NCBI GenBank assembly: GCA_903813345.2
Contig: CAIIXF020000008.1
Location: forward strand, 30,196,005-30,260,004
Length of the DNA: 64,000 nucleotides
Reading direction: 5' to 3'
Source: Owenia fusiformis
Lineage: Eukaryota > Annelida > Polychaeta > Sabellida > Oweniidae
The number at the start of each line of letters is the position of its first letter. The stretch's first letter is position 1. Shown piece by piece: positions 34,701 through 49,700 of this stretch. The notes beneath the pieces are model-generated. The model worked only from the letters and a program-made list of their open reading frames with translations. It made no database searches and was not told the origin of the DNA. The position numbers and the translations under genes are program-made.

Positions 34701-37700
34701 TTTTCCAGTAATTTCTTAATTTCTCTTGGTTTTAAGTTTAAATAGTTTGGTGAAGTACCATTGTAAATATATTTAAGTACATCATTGATGTGCGTGAGCC
34801 ATGATTGTTTATTCATATCTGTCAGTTGTTTATTTACCTCAAGGGCTTCACGTAGAAGCGAGTCGGTTCCTTCATTTGTTGATAAAACAAAGAAATAAAT
34901 AGTGGAAACCTACCTAAATCGCCTCGTGTAGCGTCATTACTGGCCTTTCTGTTAACACCGAGTATCGATTTCATAAATGATATATGAAGAGATTCAAATG
35001 TTATTCCATCATATCCCTTTTCTAATGCCCATTGTGGGTCTTTTTTAATTTTACTCGAGTTTAAGATACCCGTACCCCATATATCAGATCCATAGAGGCA
35101 TATGGGCTTTATGAGTTGATCAAATAGTTTTAAGCATAATGATGGTTTCATATTACCATTAGAAATTAGACTTAATAATTTAAATTTTGCCTTTTCAGCT
35201 TTGTCTTTGATATGCTGGGCTGCAGGTCTCATTGACCCACTTATGCTTAATTCCATTCCCAGGTAAATGTATCGTGAAACAGATTCTATTTTGTAATTTC
35301 CTATAAAGAAGTGATTATCAATAAGTCTACCATTTTTATTCATTACCATAATTTTGGTTTTATCAGTGTTGATATTTAAGTGCCATTCTTCACAGTATTT
35401 TTCTAATTTGTCCAATTTGGTTTGCATTTCATCTTTTGAGGATGCGATAATTACTAAGTCATCAGCAAAAAGGAGGCTTCCAATTCGCTTATTATTTAAT
35501 AATGGGTCTGTTTTGAGATCTAATGTTTTAATAATGTCATTTATATATATATTAAATAGAAGAGGACTTAGGGGGTCCCCCTGTTTTATTCCCTTGTTAC
35601 AGTCAAATTCATTGGTAAATAAACCCTCATTATCTAGTCTGACTCTTGCTTTTGATTGTGAATATATATGTTTTATCATTTTATAGAATAAACCGTTTAC
35701 ACCCGATTGCAAAAGTTTCAAAAATAATCCATCATGCCATACCGTATCGAAAGCTTTCCTCAAATCAACAAAACACATATATATATTCCCTTTTTCACTT
35801 AGTATATATTTATCCACGAGGGTTCGTATTATGAACATGTGGTCAGTTGTTCGTGCTTTCTTTGTGAAACCGGCTTGATTTTCCGATATTATTTTTCTGT
35901 CATGTACAAAGGCGTAAAGTCTATTATACAAAATTATTGAAAATAGTTTGCCAAAGCAATCAGAAATAAAAATACCTCTGTAATTTCCAGGGTCTTTCGT
36001 CGTTCCTTTCTTAAATAACGTAACGATTGATGAAATATTCCATTTTTCAGGGAAAACTGTTTTGCTCAGTAATATGTTAAACATTTTACAGATAACATTA
36101 TTTAAAACTGAGTATGACGCTTTAATCATTTCATAGCTAATGCCGTTAAAACCCGAACTCTTGTTGTTCTTTAATTGCTTAACTGCCTTGTAAACCTCGT
36201 TTTCTGTTATTCTGAAGCTAAGTTCGTCAAAATGATTGTCGTTTTCTATTGATTTAACAATTTCGTTGACTTTTTTGTTGTTTTCGGTATTTTTATCCTT
36301 TTCAAATAATTTGGAAAAATGTTCATGCCATTTCTCTGGTGTTATATACGCGGACTTATTGTTTCCGTCTTTTTGCCTTAGTTGCTCAAGTAGGGACCAA
36401 TATTCTTTAGGGTCATTGTCATAAAGTTCTTCTAATTTATTCATCATATTAGTTTTAAATTTCCTCTGTTTTATCTTACAGCATTTCCTATATTCCTTTA
36501 GCAACTTGAAGTAATTACCTCTAATCATATTATCATTTGGTGATTTTATTAGTTTTGCTCCAATTGACTTAACCTTTCTTTTCAGTATACTGCAATCATT
36601 ATCAAACCATTTTTGAGATATCGAGCCCCCTTTCCTTTTACAGGGTAACTTTTTTCGAAGTGTTCTTTTTGCTGTGTTAATTATAATTTTTTCGAGCTTG
36701 TCAATACAATCATCAATATTATAGGTGTCGTTTAGCTCGTAATTGAGTTCATTTATATCATTTCGTGTTTTTAAATTATTGGAGAGGTCCGTTTTAAATT
36801 GTACCTCGCGACGGGCGTCCCATTTATATTTGATTGGTTTCATTTTGATAGTATCCCCATTGTTTTTAGTCCGATTGTTACCGTGGTCGTTTGGTATTCG
36901 TACTTGCATTAATAGAGAAATCTTGCAATGATCAGAGAGCACACAAAGGTTATCATGAACCTTGAAGTACATAATATCTGGAAGCATATTTTCATGAATA
37001 ATACAATAGTCAACTACACTGCTTCCATTCCATTTATGACAGGTGAATCTACCGGGCGAGTCCCCAAGTACTCTGCCATTTATAATTCGTAAATTAGATG
37101 ACCTGCATAGGTCTAGTAGCTTCTTACCCGAAGCATCAACAACTGAATCCATGCTGGAACGTTCATTGATGGTGACATCGTTGGGACAAAGCAGAATGTT
37201 TGGGATATGATCATCATAACCGTGATTATTTTCAAAATCGCGTACTTCACCTGTTCTTGAATTAAGATCTCCCATAATCATAACATCACCTATATTAGAA
37301 TATTTATTTATTTCTTTTGTCAAAATCTCGTATGGGTCATCCCCTGAGTTGAATTTACCTTTTGGGTTATAGTTTGCAGGTGAAAAATACGTTATACATA
37401 AGTACATGTCATTACTTGTATTAAAGAACTTTTTTGAAAGTTTAACCCACAGGATATCTGGTGTCTTCGTTTTGATTATTGTCGTTCCTGCTATATATGT
37501 ATTTCTTATAAGTACAGCTAATCCGCCATGACGTTTCCTGCCAGATTTAGCTCTATTTACCGAAAATGATGTGAAGCCCTTAACTCTATCAAAACATATC
37601 GGGTCTTTTTCATCACCATGTGTTTCGGTTAGACAGACTATATCATGTGTTATTAATTCTTTGATAAAATCATTATCGTGCAATTTGTTTCTTACTTTGC

Positions 37701-40700
37701 TTTCAATTCCCTGAACGTTCCAGCAAGCGATATTTAAATGTGTGGTAATGGTCGTATTTTTATATATCATTATAATACGTAAATATGTTAATTAACATTC
37801 AACATCTTACATCTTACATCCCGACATACTGAAAATATAATGTAATGATTGCATATAGTGTACTTCTGCTGATAACGTCTTAAATGCGTAGAAGTATTAT
37901 ACATTCTTACTTGAATTTATAATATAATTAAACGAGTATATAACTTATTTAGTCGCTGATCCGTCTAAATTATACAGTCATTTTATCTGACTGAAGTGTC
38001 TTTGAAACTGTGACCTACATGTATATCCTGGCTTTAAACCATATCTGGAGTATATTGATTACATATCGAATACATATCGGAAACTACTACTACATTATAC
38101 TACAATACAATATAGTACAACACAATACAATACTACATTATACTACAATACAATACAATAATATCGCTGGTCTTGAGTGAGTAGAAGTTAACAATCCGTT
38201 TATGGTCGTAAATTCGCTGACCAGTCTAGAGTACCAACAGTTCCTTTATCGATAGTATCTTTGATACTATGCCCTACATGTATGTCTTGACTTAAAACCG
38301 TAAACGGAATGAATGAGTAAAATTCGTGATTACATTCTTAATTACCATAGTTTTACAAAATAATGAAACATCTTAACTAAATAACGTTTAATTCGTCTAG
38401 TGTAGTCACTGATGATCAGTTTAGATTACCATCAGGCCCCGAATCTAGTATCTTTGATACTGTTGCCTATATCTTGGCCGAGATCCATAAAAGTTATTGT
38501 TGCTGGTCATGTTATTGTTGTTACGATGTGCTGGTTGGGAGAGATTACAAAACTTTCTAACCGTGCGAAGTATATTTCCGCAGAGCATTCTAGTTCCTTG
38601 TTCGTTAATATGTACGTTATCTCTGTAGAGATGGGGTTTCGGTTGGCCATTCAGTCCTAGATTGTCATTGGGGCAGCATGTGACGTTGTCGTTATCGTGG
38701 AATAGTACTTCCAATTGGCTAGCTATAGATTTCTGACGGAGGTTCCATTTTGGGTTGTCTTTTCTCGGTGGTGGTAAGGACACTATAATCTTCGAGTTCG
38801 GAGCCTTTGTTTCGTTGAGTTTGACCAGTTCCTCCATCGATTTGATGATCCTTTCATCTGATTGTACTGATTTGACATCATTACTTAATACCTGGAACAC
38901 TGTTATGTCTGGTTTTGAAGTTGAACCATTTACGTAATCTTTAGCCTGTTGAATTGTATAGGCCTGTTCAACTGACACGTTAAGTCCGCTCATCCTCTTG
39001 CCATCCACATGGGACAAAATGCTTGATCCGATTAGTTTAACAGTTGGTTCCTTTTCGCTATTCTCATCGTTTGTTATTTCTATTAGATTGTTAGATTTCC
39101 TGGTTACCACTGTGTATGGCGTGTCGTCTTTCTTCTCGTGTGCTAATTTTTTGCACTGGAGTTTGAGTTCAAAATTTTCCTCTTCCTTATCTTCTAAATA
39201 CTGGTTTTTATTTTTTATTCTTTGTTGTAGCTCTTCCATTTCATTCTTATTTGATCTGATAACTGAATCCTGTTTCTCCACTTTCTTCCTCAGTGTGTTA
39301 AGATCGTGAAGTTCATCATCTTGTTTGGATATTACTTGCATCTTTGATTGAATCTTTTCATTTAGTTCTTCGATTTCCCTGTTTTTTGAACTTATAATTG
39401 TTTGTTGGTGATCAATTTCACTTTGATACGCCTTAATTTTTCTGGCTTGGTCTGTAACAAAATCAGCTTGTTCTTTTCTTATCTTTCTTACTCTGCGTAA
39501 TTCTGTATCATGCTCGCACGTCGATTCTTCTCCTGAGCATCGCGTTTCTTTCTGTGATACGTTGTTCACACTCACTTTGTCTATTAGATCGCAAACTGTA
39601 TTTTCTAATTTTTCCATCTTTCTAGTTATTTTTGACAGTTCTTGCTGAAGGATGCTGGTCTCACAACTCTTTGTATTATTGGATTCGGTTTCAGACACGT
39701 TATCTGTTGAAGTTACTTTTGTTTTTTTGTCGCCATCCTTATTTTTTACAGTTAGAGTCTCGTTATTTACAATTGGAGTCTCGTTATTTTTTACAGTTGG
39801 AGTCTCGTTATTTACAGTTAGAGTCTCGTTATTTACAGCTGGATCACAACGGGAAACACTATTTTGTAAGCACTACTAAGAAAGAATACGTTATGTGTTA
39901 TCCATAAGTAATAAGCAAGACTAACTACTAATTCTCAGGAATAAAAAGTTCACACTATTGAGATAGATAGAGCTTATCCTCGGACCAGTTACGTCTTATC
40001 CGCGTGTCATATGACTACTACTGTGTTAATTAACTAAGTAAAGTATTCCAATTTAAAAAGTGTTGTATGTTTGCATGCAGCAAGCGTTTAATAATTCTTT
40101 GCATATATAAAATTGTCCATAAAGGAGTCTGATATATAATATTGTCCATAAAAGATTGGTCTGATAATTACAAGTAACTCATGTTTATTTTAAAACTAAA
40201 CTTTACGAATTCATGATAAGTGTATAATGTTCAATCATACAAATGCGCAGTCAGTGATTGTTCTCCACACTCACCCCTCCCCCCTTCCTGACATGAACTA
40301 TTTTGTAAAACTATTGACAGTGTGGAAAGGATTCTTACACTCGAGTGTCAAGGGGGGGGGGCAGTTATAAAAATATACAAGGCGATGGTTCAAATTGGAC
40401 AATTTTCAAAACTGCTCAACATGGTGAAAACTTCACGTTTTTAAAGAATGCTTGCCCGGCGAGTGGTTTGCTCTGTATTGCGAGAGAACAAAAACTTTGA
40501 ATTAGGATTTTTCCTAATACTATCATTAATCTAAACAACTTTTTAAACCGTCTCTGATTACATATCATGCCAATTAATACCATGATTGTGTTGACAGGAT
40601 TAAATATGATATCTATGGAATTATAATTTAATGAACTCAATAGTCTAAATGATAATAAGTTCATAATTTAGTCTTGGCTGACTAGTCTTGCATCATCAGA

Positions 40701-43700
40701 GTTGGATTGCAAATACCTCCCTAAATCAAATATTTAAAATTTACAAATTTACTAGTGTACGGGGTGGGGAAACAAGTCTCCATCCAACCACTAAAGTTTA
40801 AAAGGAAGACTATAGTGTCCCGTGAACTCATTATAATTATCTTAGACAATAGTGAAGCGGTACAATCATGGGAGTGATAATTAACAAGTTTGATTTAAAA
40901 TAACTCTTTGGATCAAATATTTAAATTCTACTAGAATGTGGGGAGTGGAAACAAGTCTCCATTCAAGCACTAAATATCAAAAGAAAGATTTCAGTACCAC
41001 TTAACTTCACTCCCGGACTTCACTATTCACCACCACCCTTCCCCCTTCCCCAATTATCCCTTATGACCCCAAAATGTTCGTTTCTGTGCCCCCCGTCCAT
41101 GGCCAGTAAGTAATCTATGTGTATACTAGCTCCCTCCCAAAGGTGGGAAAAACCAGATGCAGGCATAGACATTGACAGGGTGAGGGGATTTAAATATAAA
41201 AATAGTCTTGTTTTTATCTCCGACTTAAATATTTTGGCACTGTTTAACGAAGCCGGTTTAAGGAATGAGAGGCAGAAATAATTCCTAGATGGCCTGTCTT
41301 TACTGAAATCAAGATGGTACCTAACCGCAGTTTTAAAAGGGATAAGTAATTTATCTTTTGTGATAATATAATACTACTTGTTGATTGGTTTGCCAAATAT
41401 AAGACTCCGTCATAAGACCCTTGTCTCTGATTGTGAAACATGTGTATGCATCAAATCCGAGGAATATTACATTATGTGAAACAATTCCAAAAAGTTCTGT
41501 CTTGAACTCAATCAAATAGCGATATATTTCAACATGTGGAAATTATTTATTAACGTAATGTCGGGCACTATAGGTTAACGGGTTTTCAGTTTTGCTCTTT
41601 TTTGTCACGCTTAAATTGTGTGCTTTATTTTTTGGGGATTTGAATTTGAAAAGGTGAATTCACGATCCAATAAAGCTTATAGTATCATTTATTAACAGAT
41701 GCATCGAGGTAGAGCCACCGTTCAAAAGACATAAACATAACTCCGTCTCTGTTTAAACCTACATGTAGTAAAGTTTACAACATCAATGGATATAATTACA
41801 GTCACATGTACTTTGTTATTAAATTCAGAAACTTTAACGGCCGGCGCGTAAGCTTATTGCCGGATTTTAAACTTGATATTGTTTATTAGACTGTTATCTA
41901 GATTCTTCTTCTATTTATTTTTATCTGGGAACGTATATTTTTTATTATTAGAGAACCCAGGAAAGCAATACATGTACAACAATTACTATTACTAATTAAG
42001 CTAATGGTCACTTCCATTCTCATTTATAGAGTTCAAAAGACGAGCGCGTTCTTATAAATAAATAAATGAATAACGCAAACCACGTTCTTAAAGTTTTTAT
42101 TCAGAATCGTATTTTATATTCAGTACTTTTTATCATTTATTTATTAAGTTACAGACACAAGCGGCACATATAGGTTTGTTGTAAGACCATTTCTGCGATG
42201 ACCAAGGTGCGTATTTTGGTTTTATAACGGGGATATTGCTCGAGTTTGAATAACAAATAAAAGGCATGTTCTTATTTCTGTATTCTGTCCTTTGATTGTG
42301 TATTAAGTGGAGCTGCACGCCAAACGTTAGGATTGTTAAAACGCTTAAAATAAAACTTTATTCCTTTCAATTTACATAAAAATGAAACAGATTAGATTCG
42401 AATCTCAGTCACACCAGCCACTGGTCAAAGGAAGTACAAAACAAATATCTATATTAATCAAATGTCTGAGAATTTGATAACTGTCTGGAATCCAATGTTA
42501 ATTTTATTGAATCAAACTAAGAAAAGTATAATGATGAATTTTAAACTTTTAGAGGGAAAAGTCAAATATGCATTGTAACCCTAGAAATAATTCATTAAAG
42601 TGTCGTACACATTTCATAACATTTATATAAATAAAACAAATAAAGCACAACCCTAATGCCCTAATTATGAATTCATATCGGCGCAAACGGCCCTTGCAAT
42701 AAAAACGCATCGAAGCAGGGAATGCTTGGTAAATTCTTCCGGGACTGACTTCTGTTATTTCAAAATTGAAATATGCCAAATTCCTATGAAATAATCAAAT
42801 AAGCACGCGATCTTTTTCCCTGGGTTTTACTCTATTTTAGATTTACCAGAAAAATGTCATATGATGTTGTGATGATTGCGTTTGCTTCTCACGAGTTCAT
42901 TGAAAAGTTCAGTCGTAAAACTTCAGAGATCAAAAGACTAATTAGGCACCTGATTGCGAGAGTTTGATTGCATTTCGACCGCCGGGATTTTACAAACGTA
43001 TTGTTTAAGTAGCGATCGTGTTCTTGGGATCTTGATAACTTCATATTTTAAGTTTTGGGTTGGAAGCAATGAGTATGTCGGACTTTCTCAAGTCCACATA
43101 ATGAAACAATACCCCTTTATATTAGTCCAATCGAAATTTGCATAAACATACCAGTTTTATATTGCAAAAAAGAACAGACTGTAATTAATAGCCTACATAA
43201 AAGCATCATGATAAATACAACATTAAAGCATATATGAAGCCTATTGTTATCAAAACCCATAAATCCTCACCATATAAATATAGTTTTATTGATGACCAAA
43301 AACAGATATCAAGGGCGTAGCCAGCTTTCAGTCAGGGGGGAAGGGGTGCGATCACCAAAAAGATTTCGGTTTTCAGTCAGGAGGGTACGATTGTGGCCTA
43401 AACAGCATTTTAAAACTCCTTTCTTCTTCTTTCTCAGGGTTTTATTTTTATTGTTATGGGGTTGCGATCGCACCCATCGCAACCTCCCCCCCCTCCTGGC
43501 TACGCCTATGGATATTTTAGCAACTTTCACATTTACCCCGCCCCCTAATAATTTTTGCGCCCCCTCTAAATATCAGACCCGTCAGGCGTTGAGGCATGGA
43601 TCAGGATACCCTGACTCCCAAGCTGTGCGACTTCTGGCAACTGCTACACCTATATTCCCGGGGAAAACGCTTTTTCCTTTTAAAAATTGTCAAATACGGT

Positions 43701-46700
43701 CGTGTGTGGGCAAACACGGAGGAGGAGGAGAGGGGTGCGTGCATTTTTGTATGAATCTCTTCCGAATAGTTATGCTAGAGGGGTTCTGATATTTATTTCT
43801 GTTTTCAAATGAAATAATTTCACCCTTGCCCGACTGACTTGTAGATGATGCACGAATCAAATAGCATGGAGATCAGATAATCAGATTGATTCGTATTTTC
43901 GCAATCAGATGAATTAACTTATTGTTTTCTCTGATTAAAAGGCGGCTTGAAGCTACTTTTACAGGATTTGTAAATTCGCAATCAGACTGGCTTATTTTAA
44001 TATTTAGTCAGTGCAAGAGGAGGGGTTATAATGTAGAACACTAACTGAATAATTTATCACAATTGTTAAAGGTGCAATAATTAGTGCAGAGGGGTCATTC
44101 AACGATCATGGACCAGTGTCAAAATATATTTAAGTTTGGATATTTCATCAAGACTAACATCTATTTTTATTATCTACAAAGAAAACCCCTAGATAAACAT
44201 TATTTTAGCTGATATTCCTCTTGAGACATGGTGGATCTTAAAAATATAAAAGTGGAAGTCCCCTTTTTGAAGCTTTGAACTGAATTTTCTCTTCTTAATG
44301 CTGAAATTGATAACTTGTCCATACATTTTAAGAAAATAGGTATGTTAAAGAAGATGTTAAACCAAATGTTGCCTTGATAGCTCAGAAAAAATGAAAAAAC
44401 TTTCCTATTTTCTCTACAGTCCTTATTGCCCCTTTAAATACGCAAACAAAGACAGGTTTAAAATGAGAATAGAGGCAAAAAACTCTATTCATAAAATGTA
44501 ATTAAAACCCGGGAATTAAAAGCAATTTAAGACTGTTAGATGATCTTTTCTGTAATCAAGGTGATGTTGGTACACTTCCGCCGTTAGAAAAACAAAGACT
44601 AAGACAAAGACTATATAGCAATTAATCCTTTTGTAATCATTAAATGTTAGATTCTTATTATTTTGTTGGACAATGTTCAGACTTCTGACCAAGATTAATT
44701 CATTTATGTTTGTATTTAAAAAATAGTATTTCAATCAGACAGACGTTCTAATGAGTTAGAAAAATACATTTGTCCATTTCCTCTCAAGAAGTTTTCAAAG
44801 GTAATCAAGTCGATTTGTTTGAAAGTTTAGCATTGTTTTTCATAACTTGACGCTTCCATGAACAGAATGACTTTGAAATGAGTTTTTATAATTTTAGCTT
44901 TTATACGGACATGCTTATTGTATATTTCTATATGAACGTTGTAATTATGTGATGTAACATCACCCCCCCCCCAAATTACAGGTATACAAATTTTGGTCGG
45001 AATGCTTTAACTTGCAATTAAAAGCAATTTTAGACTGTTAGATGATCTCTTATGTAATCTAGGTGATGTTGGTACACTTCTCATTTAAGAAAACAAAGAC
45101 TAAGACAAAGAGAACTAAGCAATTAATCCTTTTGTTAAATGTTAGATTCTTATTTTTTTATTGGACAATATTAAGACTTCTGTCCCCGCTTCTGTCTCCG
45201 ATTGTTATGCAGGTATGTGTATAAAATCATGTGAACAACATTATCGTGGAAACTCCCATATTCATTCTCATAATGTCTTACAGCTATTTCGCAAATGACA
45301 TAATCCTATTAACAACATGTGGACATAATATAACAGAACTGAGCGAAAAGAAAGGTGGAACAAATCAGATTAAGATATTTTATTTTTTAAATGCACAAAG
45401 GGCAACAGTTGAAGAAAAAAAGTTAAAGGCGTTGTGAAATAGATTGTGCTTTTATATGATCCCCTTCTATAGTCCCCTACCCTTTGCATTCGTTCGACTT
45501 CACTTCTTAAAAGAGAGTTTCGTCTTCTTGTAGTTTATAACTAGACTCTGCACGCAGCGTAATAGTGCCCCTATATTATCCATGTTCAGGGGCGTAGCCA
45601 ACTTTCAGTGTGGGGGTGCGATCGGCAAAAAAACAATATCGGTTTTCAGTTGGGGGAGGGGGGGTGCGATCGTGGCAAAAGCAAGCCAAAAGATGCAACT
45701 TCCTTCAAAACTGAGGTAGAAGCTTCTGTCTCTTCTTCTATTTCATGGTTCAATTTTATTGGTTATGCACCACACCCGGGGCACCGCACCCCTCCCCCTG
45801 GCTACGCCTATGCTATTTGAGAGACAAAAAGAGAAGCGAAAAGACTGTTAAAACAAGTACTTCCAATAAATACTTTTACAGTTAATGTGTTTATCAACGA
45901 CCCTACTTGTCAAATTAATAGAAACGAAAAATAAATACTTTCATTACGGGAAAACCGGAGAAATACATGTATCTACCTGATTCGCTGGAATAGTCATTAG
46001 TCACATTATTTCAGAGCAAACAATTAGCATCTGCTATAATATTTATTTTTCTATCTGATATACATCTGATATTGATATCTTTCCCCGGAGAATGTGTTAT
46101 CTCATGGTCCGTTGACATCATCAACAATGTGATTTTCCACAAGGGATTAACCAACATTCCTTGATTAAAAAGTTGACATTTCTCGACTTTTTAAAGCAAA
46201 AACACTATGATACAATAACATCGAGGCAAAATCAAAACATAGTGTGGAAATAAAAGGCATACAAAATGGACATTAAAAGGACATTCTTGTTCATAAAAGT
46301 ATCAACTTTACTACAATGCACGCAAATACAAAGTATGGAATAAATAAAAATAACGTCTTCCGAGAGATTACAATACGGATCATTAAGTCATTAACAAATC
46401 TAACCGTTAAATAAACAAACTTAGCCCATGTCTGCAATTGTTTGTCTGCTGGTCAGAACTTGGTATCCGTTTCGGATACTCAATTTCTGAGAATACTGAT
46501 GTCTTAAATAATTCCTAAAGTCGACGTTGTCTTTAAATAAGAATCTTTAATCTACAAACTAAATAAATATCGTAAACCCGGAATCGTAAACACCTTGCTG
46601 TCCTCTGTTAAATCACGAAACCCGTTTCCCTTAAATTTTTTACTAGGAGACTATAATTTATCTATCAAATTATTTTTCTTTAAATATTAAATGTCGTCTA

Positions 46701-49700
46701 AGTTTGTTTTAATGATTAGTCTTCTTCTAGATTCATTAATCATCGCGATATGTATATATACATATTATGTAATAGACCTATCATATCACCCCCGTAGTTA
46801 CAAAGTCAACTACATATTAATGAAATAGAATAAGACTCAATAATTAAAAAAATAAAGCTCAGTATTCGGGCCTAAAAACCACAGATAAGTGTATCAATAC
46901 CAAAGGGTAAGCTCAAATAACCTTCCAAATAAGTGTATCAATAATCAAGGATTGCGACTACTAAGCACCGGGTAAGATGGGTGTACCATTGGTATTGCTA
47001 GTTATTAAACACGATTTTGTCTTGTGGATTTTCGTTATCGTGATTATTGTGGTTCATGATGTTATTTTCGTGAACGTTGTTATCTTCCAAATCCTCTATC
47101 TCGTTCTCATCCTGTGCATTTTCATGGTCTGGTTGAGTACATCTTAGTTTTACATTTGTGACCTCGTTGTCGTGATAATCATTGTTTATGGTATCATTTT
47201 CTGTGCTTTTTATCTCATGATCGTTAATATCGGTTGTAGATGTTATGCTCTTTATCTGTGTATTTGACTGATCTTGAGTATTGTCCTTTTTTTCTGTGTT
47301 TGATTGCTTGATCTGATAAGTAGTGCTTTTCAAGATTGGAAACACCTGGGATTTGAATTCAGTGATGTTATTTCCTTGTATTTGAATGGTTCCAGTTGTT
47401 AAGAAAACTGTTACTTTATACTCTGATGCTTCTACACTGATCTTCTTTAGATCCTCACAGATTTCCAATTGTTTGTTGTTATAGTCTTCATAATATAGGT
47501 GTAATGTTATTATCCAGTTTAACAACCCATCTTGATTCGTTCTGAACACACAGTATGTATCTGAGCTGCAATGTTCATTGAGAGAGTCCAGCGTTGCTAA
47601 TTTAGATTTAGATCCGGTTGCTTTCTTTAGTTTACTCGGAACGTGCTTCCTGTAATGACTACCAATGGTTTGAATACGTTTCACAACTTCCTTGTTGGAC
47701 ATAAAGACTTTAAAATCAGACATCGTAGCTACCCGGTTATTTCACTAAATATGATTACTGAACGTTACACTGTATGAAACGAATTTTACACTGCACGAAA
47801 CGTTGTCTTTTTAACGTAGTCAAATAGCAACGTTTTTAGAGTTAGTATATGGGGTCTATCGACCGCAGTCGCCGATAATACAATTAAAATGTCAAAACGT
47901 GATATAAACTGTTGTCGTAACCTGTTTTAGCGTTTTGTTCTTCATACAATTCTTGCGTTAAGGTAAGTAAATCCTTTGTATAAAGTTCCTTGTTGAGTTT
48001 ATTCACTCCAATATGTCGGGATATACGATATTTGAGTATTAATTTGGAGAGCGCATTTTTAGTCTGCTTTCAATAAGAAGACCCCTGGTATATATATCCC
48101 AAAACCATGATCTAACGTGAAAAGAAACAATGCCTAACATCCCCTCCCCTCCAATCGAGAACCAATATCACAATCCAGAACCAGAACACCAAGGGACATT
48201 TCATTCATACTGAAGTCATTACAGTACATGTTGAAGAAAAATTGAAAAATTGATAGCCAATACTCATAACATCAAAAATAGTTGTAGATACTAGTACTCA
48301 TAAAAGATGGCTGGTACTCATAAAATATGGCTGGTTTCGATCACTATTTCTCAACCATTACTGCCATAGCCGGGATCCACCTCAAAAGGTGCCAAGTGAA
48401 AAAATTGTGAAAAACTAGTTGTAATTGTTTCGTAAATGATAATCACTTCATCAACATGCAAGTGAATAATTTTAGCTGCGTGTTTCGCTATTATGACAAC
48501 AATAATATGAAATATTGATTCCATGTAATAATAATGTAGAATTTTATGTTATTACATACCTTTAAATGTAATTGGACCAGCAACGATACCAAGTCCTCTT
48601 ATTCCGCCTTCAAAATAGTTAAACTTGCTCCCTCTTAAAGGCCAATTGTTGTTGGAATTTTCGTTTCCCCCTTTATCTGAAGATATAGTGGACACTTAAT
48701 TGTGGATGCAGAATTGTTAAATGGAATTCCTTGGTACGAATTTAACCTTAATTGTGTCATATTTATTAACAGTTTGAATCTTAGCTTATGTGCACTAATA
48801 TCTTACTCCAAATATGTTGTCGAAAAGAAACCCCAAAAGTATCATATGACAACTCCATACCAAACGTATGTCATTAGGAATTGGTTAATGATACGATGCC
48901 TATGATTTGCTGATTGAACATACTCACCGGATGTTACCACAAGGACTGTGTTCTCCCAGAGACCGGTATCTCGTAACTTCTGGATTATTCGACCAATTCC
49001 TGTGTCCACTGAATTCACCATTGCTACAAAATGCATAATCAATAGTCAATGGACGACTTGACCAGTTGGCTCTATCCTTTTCGAATGTTCTGCAGAGTAA
49101 ATTGGGTTTACAGAAAAGAAGCGATCAACCTTTAACGCAATGCCTCAAAAAATATATAATTGACACGTCTTATTTGCAATTAACAATAACAGTATTTAAA
49201 ACGTTGTATATACAGGGTGGGCCAAAAACGACACTTTTTTCAAGACACTATAACATTTTTATTTTCCAACCTACATACCCCTGATTTTGCAGCTATATAG
49301 TGCCAAGGGTTCTTAGTAATAATATAATGTAACGAGTCCTTCAACTGGGATTATATTTGATCTAAGAGGAGTTCAATTGGTCCGCCACCCTACTTTAGCT
49401 AGCTTGATGATAGATTTTAGTTTTAGTCGCCTTGCTGATATAGCAGTATCAATAAAATGTTAGCTATATTTTTTCAACGTGTCTTAATTGCCAGCTTTAG
49501 TTGAGCAAGTTTTTAGATTTGGTGCCTTCATACCATCTCTTGGAGACCTTCCCATACCCTATACTCAGTCACTGGGATTTGCATTAGGGCTATTAGCTTG
49601 GCGGTCATCAGGGCATATCAGTTCAGGAACATTTTGCATATTATGCTTATTTCTCATGGCACACCACATGTTTAAGTGAGACGCTGGTGACATATTTTAT

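Larger units (their letters stand above)
34078..39900 (-). mobile_element. Nearly full-length LINE with SGNH-type ORF1 (CR1/L2-like group)
   Basis: A minus-strand non-LTR retrotransposon inside intron 15 of the chimeric gene, in the same orientation as the gene. ORF1 (38,445 to about 39,872) and ORF2 (34,232-37,770) are separated by about 0.67 kb. The 3-prime end is a (TAA)n-type trinucleotide tail (34,078-34,101). ORF2 has one frame break; ORF1 is open to its 5-prime limit without a visible ATG, so the 5-prime end is probably truncated. The exact clade is not fixed. Confidence 0.8.
39901..46997. other. Rest of intron 15, mostly unassigned
   Basis: No exon of the chimeric gene is needed here: exons 15 and 16 join in phase. 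The stretch holds two GTAGCC-ended elements (43,312-43,509 and 45,587-45,811) and a direct repeat (44,518-44,690 and 45,020-45,184). The remainder is AT-rich with nothing recognised. Confidence 0.5.

Noticed and set aside
42133-42318. Minus frame with several Cys and Trp, considered as an extra exon of the chimeric gene
   Set aside because: No sulfatase similarity, and exons 15 and 16 already join in phase without it.
42385-42430. Second B-box-like word (agattcgaatct)
   Set aside because: Palindromic by chance, with no tRNA structure around it.
43244-43789. 181-codon plus-strand frame
   Set aside because: It runs through a GTAGCC-ended MITE; composition and lack of motifs argue against a gene.
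49066-49284. Plus frame running into MITE family A
   Set aside because: It spans the MITE end and intron sequence; chance frame.
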